A stretch of 64,000 nt of DNA from Rhodanobacter panaciterrae (GTDB lineage Bacteria > Pseudomonadota > Gammaproteobacteria > Xanthomonadales > Rhodanobacteraceae), in contig NZ_BMXT01000003.1 in NCBI RefSeq assembly GCF_014651895.1, forward strand, positions 96,116 through 160,115, read 5' to 3'. This document shows, piece after piece, positions 8,188-16,664 of the stretch. A program made the translations under genes and the position numbers. Every line of letters starts with the position of its first letter. The stretch's first letter is position 1. The notes under the pieces were generated by a model, which saw only the letters and a list, made by a program, of their open reading frames with translations, was not told where the DNA came from and searched no databases.

Positions 8188-8970
8188 TCAGTCCGCCTTC
8201 GGCTGGCGCGGTTTCCTGCTGGCGGCCTTGCGTGCGGCATTGGCGACTTTGCGCGCGGCACCGGTGGTCGCCTTGTCGACCAGCTTGTCCATCGCGCGAC
8301 GCACCGGTGAGGCCTTCTTGCGCGGCGCCGCCTTGACCGCTTCCGCAACGGTTTCATCGCCTTCGTCGGTCATCACGACATCGCCACTGAACAGGGCGAT
8401 CGCGGTGCTGGCGACCTGTCCGGTGTCGTAATACGCGTAGGCGCCGACACCGAGCGCGCCGATCACCGGCAGCCAGCGCGAAAGGCCCTCGCTCACCGTG
8501 CGCTGGGTCAGCTTCACGCCGACCTGCTTGGCCACCCGTTGAGCGACGGTGTAAGACATCCGTCGGAACACCAGCCGGTCGCCCATCTGCACGACCAGGT
8601 CGCGGAACGCCTGCGCGGCGGTATGCCGGAACAGGCACCACAACATCTGTTCGCGGCCCAGGCTGTGATTGCGACCGTAAGCGGCGGCGATATCGCTGAC
8701 CATCTGGCCCTGGATTTTCCAGATCGCGATCAGCTCCGGCAGCAGAGTCAGCCAGCCCAGCGGACCCGGCGGCAGCGCCAGCGAACCGGCGGTGAGTGCG
8801 GCGCGCTGGGCCGCGCGCTGGGCTAGCCGGCGCGCCTCCGTGGCGGGGTCCTTGCTGCTGCCGACCTTGCTGTCCGGCACCTTGCTGACGAAATCGAGGA
8901 TCGCCTGGGTCACCCGGTTGTGCTCGACCGGTGCGATGACGGCGGGAACCTGCTCGCTGTGCTTGGCCAT
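8188..8970 (-). CDS. EcsC family protein
   Basis: 260 residues from the ATG at 8970, which has GGAG six bases upstream; an in-frame ATG at 8982 is the alternative. The middle (GSLALPPGPLGWLTLLPELIAIWKIQGQMVSDIAAAYG) and LPVIGALGVGAYAYYDTGQVA match EcsC-like proteins, which have two weakly hydrophobic helices. The C-terminus is basic and Ala/Lys/Arg-rich (KAAPRKKASPVRR, RKVANAARKAASRKPRQPKAD), histone-like in composition, and could contact nucleic acid or acidic lipid. The role is unknown. It diverges from the TonB receptor. Confidence 0.72.
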   Translation of the reverse strand: MAKHSEQVPAVIAPVEHNRVTQAILDFVSKVPDSKVGSSKDPATEARRLAQRAAQRAALTAGSLALPPGPLGWLTLLPELIAIWKIQGQMVSDIAAAYGRNHSLGREQMLWCLFRHTAAQAFRDLVVQMGDRLVFRRMSYTVAQRVAKQVGVKLTQRTVSEGLSRWLPVIGALGVGAYAYYDTGQVASTAIALFSGDVVMTDEGDETVAEAVKAAPRKKASPVRRAMDKLVDKATTGAARKVANAARKAASRKPRQPKAD

Positions 8971-9129
8971 GCGGTACTCCATGGAATCGCCACCGTGAAA
9001 GGCGGACGTCCATGCAGTCTAGAGGAGCTGTGTGAAGCCGGACTCAATGGCCGGCAGTGGCTGATCGCGGCGGGTTACGGCCCTGGACAAGACATGACTT
9101 CTGGCCCAGGCAGGTGAGGCGGATGGTTA

Positions 9130-9147
9130 GTAATGTTATAACATTAC
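9130..9147. promoter_or_regulatory. Perfect 18-bp palindrome, candidate Zur box
   Basis: GTAATGTTATAACATTAC is identical to its reverse complement. It closely resembles the Zur (zinc uptake regulator) operators of gammaproteobacteria, which contain ATGTTATA..TATAACAT half-sites. Its centre contains TATAAC, a plausible -10, 35 bp before the receptor start, so a bound repressor would block the promoter. The assignment to Zur rather than another Fur-family protein is inferred. Confidence 0.75.
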
Positions 9148-9181
9148 ACACAACTCCCTTTTTGACCCCTTGCTGGAATTC

Positions 9182-11347
9182 ATGATGAAACCATCCCTGC
9201 TCGCCCTGAGCCTTGCCGCTGCCCTGGCGGTGACCGCCGTGCACGCCACCGAGACGCCGCTGACAACAGTTGCCGCCACAGGCACGGATGACCCGGCTGA
9301 TAGCGGCAACGACCAGCCCACGACCAAGACTCTGGGCGCGATCGACGTGTCGGCCAAGCTGGATCAGGCGCGCAACGCGCTATCGCCGGATACCGGCAGC
9401 AGCCAGTACGTGATCGACCAGAAGGCGATCGCCCAGCTGCCACTGGGTGCGGCCACGCCGATGAACCAGGTGTTGTTGCAGGCGCCGGGCGTGGTGCAGG
9501 ATTCCTATGGCGGCCTGCACGTGCGCGGCGACCACGCGAACCTGCAATACCGCATCAATGGCGTGATCATTCCCGAGTCGATCGGTGGCTTCGGGCAAAG
9601 TCTCGATGCGCGCATGATCGATAACGTGAAGCTGCTCGATGGCGCACTGCCGGCCCAGTACGGCCTGCGCACGGCCGCGGTTGTCGACATCACCACCCGC
9701 AGCGGGCATGACCTGGGCAATGGCGGCAGTGTCGGTATCACCGCTGGCTCTTACGGCACGCTCAACCCGAATGCGTCGATCTGGGGCAGCGATGATCGCT
9801 GGAGTTACTTCCTCACGGCCAATTATCTGGAAAACGACGTCGGCATCGAGAACCCGACGGCCAGCAAGAAGGCGATCCACGACCATACCAATCAGGTGAA
9901 GAGCTTCGGCGACATCAGCTACCTGATCAACGACGACACCCGCTTGAGCCTGCTGTTCGGCATGGCCAACAACCGCTTCCAGATTCCAAACAATCCAGGC
10001 CAGCAACCGCAGTTCGGCTACCTGGATACCGTCGATTTCAACTCCGCCGATCTGAACGAGCAGCAGCGCGAGAACACCCGCTTCGGCGTGCTGGCGCTGC
10101 AGGGTCGGTTGGGCCTGACCGACTATCAGGTATCGGTGGGCCAGCGTTACAGCAGCGTCGCCTATACGCCGGACGAGATCGGTGAGCTGATGTTCAACGG
10201 CGTTGCCTCGGCGGTGACTCGCGACAATCGCGCCAGCACGTTGCAGGCGGATTTCTCCACGCCGATGGGCAGCAGCCATACCTTGCGCTACGGCGTCTAC
10301 AGCAGTTTCGAACGCGCCGTCAGCGGCAACGATGCGTGGGTGTTTCCGGCCGACGCCGATGGCAACCAGACCAGCACCACGCCGATCAACATCCTCGACA
10401 ACAGCCGCCTCACTGCAAAGACCTGGTCGGCCTATGTGCAGGACGAGTGGAGCATCGGCGACAAGTGGACGCTGAACTATGGCTTGCGCGGCGACCAGTA
10501 CCAGTTGGCGCGCACCGAGAGCCAGCTGAGCCCGCGCCTCGGCTTGGTCTGGCAGGCGACCGCCAGCACCACCGTGCACGCCGGCTACTCGCGCTACTTC
10601 ACGCCGCCGGCGACCGAGATGATCGCCAGCGCCAATATCGCCAAATTCGACGGCACCACCAACGCCGTGCCGGACAACGGCAACAACACGCCGCTGGCCG
10701 AGCGCTCGGACTACTTCGACGCGGGTATTTCGCAGAACCTCGGCAGTGCCTGGACCGTGGGCGTGGACGCTTACTACCGCAACGTGCAGCGACTGCAGGA
10801 TGAGGGCCAGTTCGGTTCCGCGCTGGTCTATTCGACCTTCAACTACGACCTCGGTCGGGTGAAAGGTCTGGAGTTCACTGCCAACTACCAGCAGGGCCCG
10901 CTGTCGGCCTATTTCAACGTGGCGCTGAGCCAAGCGATGGGCAAGCGCATCATCACCAGCCAGTACAACTTCTCGCCGGAAGATCTGGCCTACGTCTACA
11001 ACCATTACATCTTCCTCGACCACGACCAGAAACTGTCTTCCTCCGGCGGCGTCAACTACGCGCTGGACAGCAACACCAAGCTCGGCGCCGATTTCCTGTT
11101 CGGCAGCGGATTGCGCAAGGACGGCACCGTGCCGAACGGCGCCTCGCTGCCGGCGTACTTCCAGTTGAACCTCAACGTCTCGCACGACTTCACCTTTGAT
11201 CATTTCGGCAAGCTGCATACCCAGCTGGCGGTGATCAATGCGTTGGACCGCACCTATGAGCTGCGCGACGGCACCGGCATCGGCGTCGGCGCACCACAGT
11301 TCGGTCCGCGTCGCGGCCTGTATCTGAGCCTGCAGAAGGATTTCTGA
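9182..11347 (+). CDS. TonB-dependent outer-membrane receptor, probably zinc-regulated
   Basis: 721 residues. Two adjacent ATGs (9182 and 9185) follow a GGA box. The signal peptide (MKPSLLALSLAAALAVTAVHA) precedes a plug domain with MNQVLLQAPGVVQDSYGGLHVRGDHANLQYRINGV. The remainder shows alternating aromatic beta-strands of a 22-strand barrel and ends in a terminal Phe (YLSLQKDF), typical of outer-membrane proteins. The Zur-type palindrome upstream suggests zinc or zincophore uptake (ZnuD-like role). No long His-rich loop is present, so the substrate is not certain. It is monocistronic or read through into the methyltransferase gene 50 bp downstream. Confidence 0.85.
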   Translation: MMKPSLLALSLAAALAVTAVHATETPLTTVAATGTDDPADSGNDQPTTKTLGAIDVSAKLDQARNALSPDTGSSQYVIDQKAIAQLPLGAATPMNQVLLQAPGVVQDSYGGLHVRGDHANLQYRINGVIIPESIGGFGQSLDARMIDNVKLLDGALPAQYGLRTAAVVDITTRSGHDLGNGGSVGITAGSYGTLNPNASIWGSDDRWSYFLTANYLENDVGIENPTASKKAIHDHTNQVKSFGDISYLINDDTRLSLLFGMANNRFQIPNNPGQQPQFGYLDTVDFNSADLNEQQRENTRFGVLALQGRLGLTDYQVSVGQRYSSVAYTPDEIGELMFNGVASAVTRDNRASTLQADFSTPMGSSHTLRYGVYSSFERAVSGNDAWVFPADADGNQTSTTPINILDNSRLTAKTWSAYVQDEWSIGDKWTLNYGLRGDQYQLARTESQLSPRLGLVWQATASTTVHAGYSRYFTPPATEMIASANIAKFDGTTNAVPDNGNNTPLAERSDYFDAGISQNLGSAWTVGVDAYYRNVQRLQDEGQFGSALVYSTFNYDLGRVKGLEFTANYQQGPLSAYFNVALSQAMGKRIITSQYNFSPEDLAYVYNHYIFLDHDQKLSSSGGVNYALDSNTKLGADFLFGSGLRKDGTVPNGASLPAYFQLNLNVSHDFTFDHFGKLHTQLAVINALDRTYELRDGTGIGVGAPQFGPRRGLYLSLQKDF

Positions 11348-11397
11348 TCGCGCCCCATCCGCTATGCTTGCCGCGCTTTTCACTACCGGCAAGTCCG

Positions 11398-12591
11398 ATG
11401 CCTTCCCGTCTCCCTGAACCCAGCGCCGACGAGCGCGCGCATTCCGATCATCTGCTGCAGTTGTTGCGCGAGCAGATCGCCTCGCACGGGCCACTGCCGT
11501 TCTCGCAATACATGGAGCGTTGTCTGTATACGCCGGGGCTGGGTTACTACAGCGCGGGCAAGACCAAGTTCGGCGCGGCTGGTGATTTCGTCACTGCGCC
11601 GGAACTGGGTGATCTGTTCGCGCGCTGCGTGATCAATGCAGTGCAGCCGACACTGGCGATGCTTGGCGACGACGCGGATTTTCTGGAGCTGGGTGGAGGC
11701 AGCGGCGCCTTCGCCGAGGCAGCACTCAAGGCGCTGGTGGCTGACGGCACGCTGCCGCGGCAGTACCTGATCCTCGAACCCAGTGCGGACCTGCGCGAGC
11801 GTCAGAACGAACGGCTGCACGCAAATCTCCCAGCCGAGCTCAGCGCCCGTGTGCAATGGCTGGATCGTCCACCCGAACAGGACTGGCGCGGCGTGCTGTT
11901 TGCCAACGAAGTGATCGACGCGCTGCCGGCCACGCGCTTTGCGATGCGTGCTGGTGAAGTCTACGAAGAATACGTGGCGCTGGATGGCGAAGGCCGTTTG
12001 ATGCGCATCGATCGTCCGGCCGATGCGCTGGTGGCCGGTGCAGTGCGTCATGTCGAACGCGATCTCGGCAGCGACTTTGTTGATGGCTATCGTTCGGAAA
12101 TCCTGCCGCAGCTGCCGTACTGGATCCAGGCGGTGGCCGGTTCGCTCACGGCTGGACTGATGCTGTTCGTCGACTACGGTTACGTGCGTCGCGAGTTCTA
12201 CCTTCCCGAGCGCGACGACGGCACCTTGATGGCGCATTACCGCCATCACGCGCACAACGATCCGCTGTACCTGCCAGGCCTCAACGACCTCACTGCCTCG
12301 GTCGATTTCACTGCGCTGGCCGAAGCGGGCAACTCGGCCGGCTTCGGTGTGGCCGCGTACCTGCCGCAGGCACAGTTCCTGATCGGCGCCGGTCTGCAGG
12401 AGATCTTCGAAAGCGAGCAGGCGAAGATCGCCGACGAGCACAGCCGCTATCGGCTCGCGCAGCAGGTGAAGCGGCTGATGCTGCCCGATCAGATGGGCGA
12501 ACGCTTCCAGGCGATGCTGCTGGCGCGTGGCCTCGACGTGCTACCGTTGCCGGCCGAGCTGCTGGCGGCCGATCAGGGCGGCCGGCTTTGA
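11398..12591 (+). CDS. SAM-dependent methyltransferase, MidA/NDUFAF7-like
   Basis: 397 residues. LPFSQYMERCLYTPGLGYYSAG near the N-terminus, FGAAGDFVTAPELGDLFARC and the SAM loop DFLELGGGSGAFAEAAL are family hallmarks, followed by FANEVIDALPATRF. The mitochondrial relative NDUFAF7 methylates an Arg of a complex I subunit. Bacterial members are assumed to methylate proteins, but this is not shown for this group. The start at 11398 places the conserved region about 40 residues in. It overlaps the vanZ-like gene by 4 bp. Confidence 0.85.
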   Translation: MPSRLPEPSADERAHSDHLLQLLREQIASHGPLPFSQYMERCLYTPGLGYYSAGKTKFGAAGDFVTAPELGDLFARCVINAVQPTLAMLGDDADFLELGGGSGAFAEAALKALVADGTLPRQYLILEPSADLRERQNERLHANLPAELSARVQWLDRPPEQDWRGVLFANEVIDALPATRFAMRAGEVYEEYVALDGEGRLMRIDRPADALVAGAVRHVERDLGSDFVDGYRSEILPQLPYWIQAVAGSLTAGLMLFVDYGYVRREFYLPERDDGTLMAHYRHHAHNDPLYLPGLNDLTASVDFTALAEAGNSAGFGVAAYLPQAQFLIGAGLQEIFESEQAKIADEHSRYRLAQQVKRLMLPDQMGERFQAMLLARGLDVLPLPAELLAADQGGRL

Positions 12592-13010
12592 CCGGACCGG
12601 TGTCGATTCAGCCGTCTGGACGGCTGCGCTGGCAACGGCTATGGATCGCGCTGGGCGGCGTGATCATGCTCTGGATACTGTGGATGGCGCTGCGCCCGGA
12701 CCCCGGCATTACGCTGGATTTCCCGTATGGCGACAAGCTGCTTCACGCGACCACGTTCACCTGCCTGATGGGCTGGTGGGGCAATGTCTATCGCGAACGG
12801 CATGCCCGTGGCTGGGCCGCATGGGGCTGCCTGGCATTCGGCATCTTCATCGAGTTCGCGCAGTGGTTGTGCCCACCACGCGATGCCGATGTGTTCGACG
12901 TACTGGCCGATGGCATCGGCATCCTGCTGGCGCTCTTGTTGCTGCGCACGGCGCTCGCCAATGTACTGGCGAGCGTCGAGTCATGGTCAATGCGTTGGCG
13001 CAGGCACTGA
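12588..13010 (+). CDS. VanZ family membrane protein
   Basis: 140 residues with four hydrophobic segments. LRPDPGITLDFPYGDKLLHATTFTCLMGWW and FGIFIEFAQWLCPPRDADVFDVLADGIGI match the VanZ-like fold (DK..H, E..Q and R..D..D positions). It uses a TTG start overlapping the preceding stop (TTGA); a GTG at 12600 is an alternative. The role is unknown in this context; relatives are linked to glycopeptide resistance and membrane processes. Its 3' end overlaps the convergent LTA-synthase-like gene by 24 bp. Confidence 0.8.
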   Translation: MTGPVSIQPSGRLRWQRLWIALGGVIMLWILWMALRPDPGITLDFPYGDKLLHATTFTCLMGWWGNVYRERHARGWAAWGCLAFGIFIEFAQWLCPPRDADVFDVLADGIGILLALLLLRTALANVLASVESWSMRWRRH

Positions 13011-15203
13011 GCCGATCGAACTGGCGGTAGCCGGCGCGGTTGAGCTGGCTGGCACCGGCACGGAAGCCGCTGCTGCCGGCAATGGCTCCACCGCGGTCGA
13101 ATCGGTTGGCCGGCGCACCAGTCCGCCATGTCGGAACAGCCCGCTGGCGACCTGGTAATAGGCGATCGCTTGATCGATCTGACCTTCGTCTTGCGGCGTG
13201 ATCGGCGTGGCATCGCCGGTGGCGTAGTCCGGCTTCATCTGCTCCAGCTTGCGCTGCGGTTCCAACACGGTGAGCACGTCGTTGTGCAGGTAGCCAAGCT
13301 TCTCGTAGGTGGCCGGGAACGCGCGCTCGCGACCGGGCTCCAGCTGGAACAGGTCGTAGCCGAAGAAGCGCGAGCGGTAGCTGAAGTTGAGCAGGCCGAG
13401 CAGGGTCGGCGCGATGTCGACCTGGCCCATCAGCCGCTCCACGCGCTGCGGCTTGATGTGCTTCGGCGCATAGATCCACAGCGGGATGTGATAGCGGTTC
13501 ACCGGCACGCTGGTCTTGCCGGCGCTGGAGGCGCAGTGGTCGGCAGTGATCACGAACACGGTGTCGTCAAAATACGATTTCTCGCGCGCACGCTTGATGA
13601 AGTCGCCGATCGACCAGTCGGTATACGCCACCGCGCCGGGACGGGTCTGGTTGGCCTGGCTGACGCGTCCGGCCGGGAAGGTGTACGGCCGGTGGTTGGA
13701 GGTGGTCATGATGTGCAGGAAGAACGGCTTGCCGGCGGCATGTGCGTCGTCCATCTGCTTCAGTGCCAGCGTGTACAGATCCTCGTCGGCCACGCCCCAC
13801 ACGTTCTCGCTGTGGATCGTGGCGCCCTTCGGGATGTCGCGACGATCCACCGTGCGATAGCCGTTGTGGCCGAAGAAGTAATTCATGTTGTCGAATTCGC
13901 CGTAGCCGCCGTAGACGAAGTCCGACTGGTAGCCGCGGTCGTTGAAGATGTCCGCCAGCGAGAACAGGTTCTCGTTGTTGTGCTCCTTCAGCAGCGAGTC
14001 GCCGGGCGTCGGCGGCACCGACAGCGACAGCGCTTCCAGCCCGCGCACGGTGCGCGTGCCGTTCGCGTAGAGGTTGTCGAAGAACAGGCTCTGGCTGACC
14101 AGCGAGTCGAGGTACGGCGTGATGTTTTCCTTGCTGCCGAACGTGCCTAGATAATCGCCGGACAGGCTCTCCACGCTGATCAGCACCACGTTGAGATGCT
14201 GCTCCGGGCCGACCCGGCGGATCGCGCGGGTGAGATCCTGCGGGTCATCGCTGAGGTAGGTCGCGTCCGGCGTCTTGAGGCCTTCGCGCACCAGCCGGAA
14301 TGCCTGATCATCCGGCAACGTGCGGTAGAACTTCGCGTAGTCGAGATGGCTGCTGCGGAATGCGTTGAAGAACTGGTAGATGCCGTTGCCGGCCAGTTCG
14401 TTGACGTAGTTGTTGCTGGTGCGATCCTTCATGCCGCCGTTGACTGCGGCCAGCGAGACCACGGTCAGCACCAGCCACAGCAGCGCGATCTTGCCACGCT
14501 GCCATAAGCGACTGCCGTCGTCGCGCGCACGCAGGCCGCGCCGGCCGATCGCGAACACCACCAGGGCGCCCACCACCAGCAAGGCCAGCCAGCGGCCGAT
14601 CGGGTACGACTCGCGGATATTGCCGATCACCTCGTTGGTGTAGACCAGATAGTCCACCGCGATGAAATTGAAGCGCACGCTGAACTCGTTCCAGAACACC
14701 AGCTCCGACGCCGCCACGAACAGCAGCCCGTACAGCAGAACCAGCGCCAGCCCGTACAGCGCCCACTGGCCGCCGCGCGAGACATAGGCGAAACCCGGGA
14801 TCGGCAATACCAGCAGGAACAGCACCACCAGCGGCCAGGTCATGCCTATGTGTGCGCGATACAGCGCATACAGCACGCCCAGGCACAGTGCATACACCAG
14901 CGCCAGCGCCAGTATCCACAGCAGCCACTGGCCCAGGCCGGAGACCGTGGCACGTCGCGTCGGCACCAGCCACAGGAACAGCACCAGCGGCCACGCCACG
15001 TAGATATAGGTGATCAGGTCATAGCCGAAACCCACGCCGAATGCGTACAGCAGGTTCAGTGGCGTATGTGCCACTTCGTTGCCGGACATGATCAGCAGCA
15101 CCACGCGGGTGACGAACGAGATCGCGATGAAGGTGATCGCCAGCCACCACAACGGGCGAAAACGCTGACGCAGCGGGGAAGTCGGGGTGAATGCGCTCGA
15201 CAC
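12987..15203 (-). CDS. LTA synthase family phosphoglycerol transferase (sulfatase fold)
   Basis: 738 residues from the GTG at 15203, which has GGAG six bases before it; a TTG at 15218 is possible. About five N-terminal membrane helices precede a periplasmic sulfatase-fold domain: VVLISVESLSGDYLGTFG with the metal-binding Glu, NGTRTVRGLEAL containing the likely Thr nucleophile, HIMTTSNHRPYTFP, and VITADHCASSAGK. The C-terminal ~40 residues are Ala/Pro/Ser-rich. In Gram-negative bacteria such enzymes (OpgB-like) move phosphoglycerol from phosphatidylglycerol to periplasmic glucans or other glycans. A glucanase gene lies 5 kb away, so a glucan substrate is conceivable but unproven. Confidence 0.87.
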   Translation of the reverse strand: MSSAFTPTSPLRQRFRPLWWLAITFIAISFVTRVVLLIMSGNEVAHTPLNLLYAFGVGFGYDLITYIYVAWPLVLFLWLVPTRRATVSGLGQWLLWILALALVYALCLGVLYALYRAHIGMTWPLVVLFLLVLPIPGFAYVSRGGQWALYGLALVLLYGLLFVAASELVFWNEFSVRFNFIAVDYLVYTNEVIGNIRESYPIGRWLALLVVGALVVFAIGRRGLRARDDGSRLWQRGKIALLWLVLTVVSLAAVNGGMKDRTSNNYVNELAGNGIYQFFNAFRSSHLDYAKFYRTLPDDQAFRLVREGLKTPDATYLSDDPQDLTRAIRRVGPEQHLNVVLISVESLSGDYLGTFGSKENITPYLDSLVSQSLFFDNLYANGTRTVRGLEALSLSVPPTPGDSLLKEHNNENLFSLADIFNDRGYQSDFVYGGYGEFDNMNYFFGHNGYRTVDRRDIPKGATIHSENVWGVADEDLYTLALKQMDDAHAAGKPFFLHIMTTSNHRPYTFPAGRVSQANQTRPGAVAYTDWSIGDFIKRAREKSYFDDTVFVITADHCASSAGKTSVPVNRYHIPLWIYAPKHIKPQRVERLMGQVDIAPTLLGLLNFSYRSRFFGYDLFQLEPGRERAFPATYEKLGYLHNDVLTVLEPQRKLEQMKPDYATGDATPITPQDEGQIDQAIAYYQVASGLFRHGGLVRRPTDSTAVEPLPAAAASVPVPASSTAPATASSIGSVPAPTH

Positions 15204-15279
15204 AGGCAACTCCAGCAAAAAAATATGTGATCAACGGGCGCGCGATGCAGGCGCCGTAACCCGGGCTTTATACCGCGGA

Positions 15280-16515
15280 TCAGCTTGGCGAATGGTTAGT
15301 TTTCAGCGCGGCGATGGCGTGGGTTCGTGCCGTTTCCATGGCCGCGCCGATCGCTGAACCGCTCAGGCCCGCGGCAACAAAGGCTGCAGCATCGACCGCC
15401 GCCGCGGCCGCACGCGCGTCGCGCAGGTACGCCGCCTGCGGGTAGGCATCGTGCTCGTGGCCAAGCCGGCCACGTTTGTCCGCTTCGCAGGCAGCCAGGA
15501 AGGCATCCAGCCGCGCCGGTCGCCGCAGTGCATCGAGCGAACTCAGCAACTTCAGCACGGTGGCCGGCTTCAGCTCGAACGCGCGATGCGCATTCAGATG
15601 CTCACGGCACACCAGTTCGGCCAGCGCGGCGTGCTCGGTCGGTACCTTCAGGCGAGCGGTCAGCGCGCGCAGCGGTGCCACACCGCGATGCTCATGGCCG
15701 ATATGCCGCGGCAGATCGTCGGCTGGCGTCAGTGCCTTGCCGAGGTCGTGCGTGAGCGCGCAGAAACCGACCAGGTCATCGCCCGGTGCGAGCCGTGCCG
15801 CCGCATCCAGCACCATCTCCAGATGCACGCCGGTGTCGATCTCCGGATGGAACTCGGCACGCTGCGGTACGCCATACAAGGCATCGATCTCGGGAAACAG
15901 CACGGCCAGTGCGCCGCACTCACGCAGCACGCGCAGGAATGCCGACGGCTGCGGCTCGCCCAGCGCCTTGCGCGTTTCCGCCCACACGCGTTCGGGCACC
16001 AGATGATCGACCTCGCCGTCGCGCACCATCTGCCGCATCAGCGCCATCGTCTCCTCGGCCACCGTGAAACCGAGCGGCGCGAAGCGCGCGGCGAAGCGTG
16101 CCACCCGCAGCACACGCACCGGATCCTCGACGAACGCCGGCGACACATGGCGCAACACGCGTGCCTCGATGTCGCGCACGCCGTGGTACGGATCGGTCAG
16201 CGCGCCGTGCCCGTCCTGCGCGATCGCGTTGATGGTGAGGTCGCGCCGCGCCAGATCCTGCTCCAGCGTCACCGTCGCATCGGCCTGGAACACGAAGCCG
16301 TGATAGCCGCGCCCGGTCTTGCGCTCGGTGCGCGCCAGCGCATATTCCTCGCCGGTCTGCGGATGCAGGAACACCGGGAAGTCCTTTCCCACCGGCTTGT
16401 AGCCCAGCGCCAGCAACTCCTCCGGCAGCGCGCCGACCACCACGTGATCGCGATCGACCACCGGCCGCCCCAGCAAGTTGTCACGGACCGCGCCGCCGAC
16501 CAGATAGATGTGCAT
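15280..16515 (-). CDS. cca: CCA tRNA nucleotidyltransferase with HD domain
   Basis: 411 residues. The start at 16515 gives [28 protein letters not shown], the class II nucleotidyltransferase core (GGAVRD, and a D-x-D variant DRDHV). [11 protein letters not shown], then [15 protein letters not shown] follow. The C-terminal half has the HD phosphohydrolase motif ([11 protein letters not shown]...HIGHEHRG), as in the multifunctional E. coli enzyme. It adds or repairs the 3' CCA of tRNA, and the HD domain gives 2',3'-cyclic phosphodiesterase and phosphatase activity. The ATG at 16563 upstream adds only an unrelated tail. Confidence 0.94.
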   Translation of the reverse strand: MHIYLVGGAVRDNLLGRPVVDRDHVVVGALPEELLALGYKPVGKDFPVFLHPQTGEEYALARTERKTGRGYHGFVFQADATVTLEQDLARRDLTINAIAQDGHGALTDPYHGVRDIEARVLRHVSPAFVEDPVRVLRVARFAARFAPLGFTVAEETMALMRQMVRDGEVDHLVPERVWAETRKALGEPQPSAFLRVLRECGALAVLFPEIDALYGVPQRAEFHPEIDTGVHLEMVLDAAARLAPGDDLVGFCALTHDLGKALTPADDLPRHIGHEHRGVAPLRALTARLKVPTEHAALAELVCREHLNAHRAFELKPATVLKLLSSLDALRRPARLDAFLAACEADKRGRLGHEHDAYPQAAYLRDARAAAAAVDAAAFVAAGLSGSAIGAAMETARTHAIAALKTNHSPS

Positions 16516-16664
16516 GGGAGGATTCTGCCATGCGCCATGCCAGCTGATGCCATGCGTCGGCATCGCAGCCGGGAATCGAGACGGCCAAGCCGAGGAGTCG
16601 CCACGTGCTTTATGCCGCCGCGGCCCTCACGTAAGCTTGTGACACAGGATTGGGGAATCTCATC

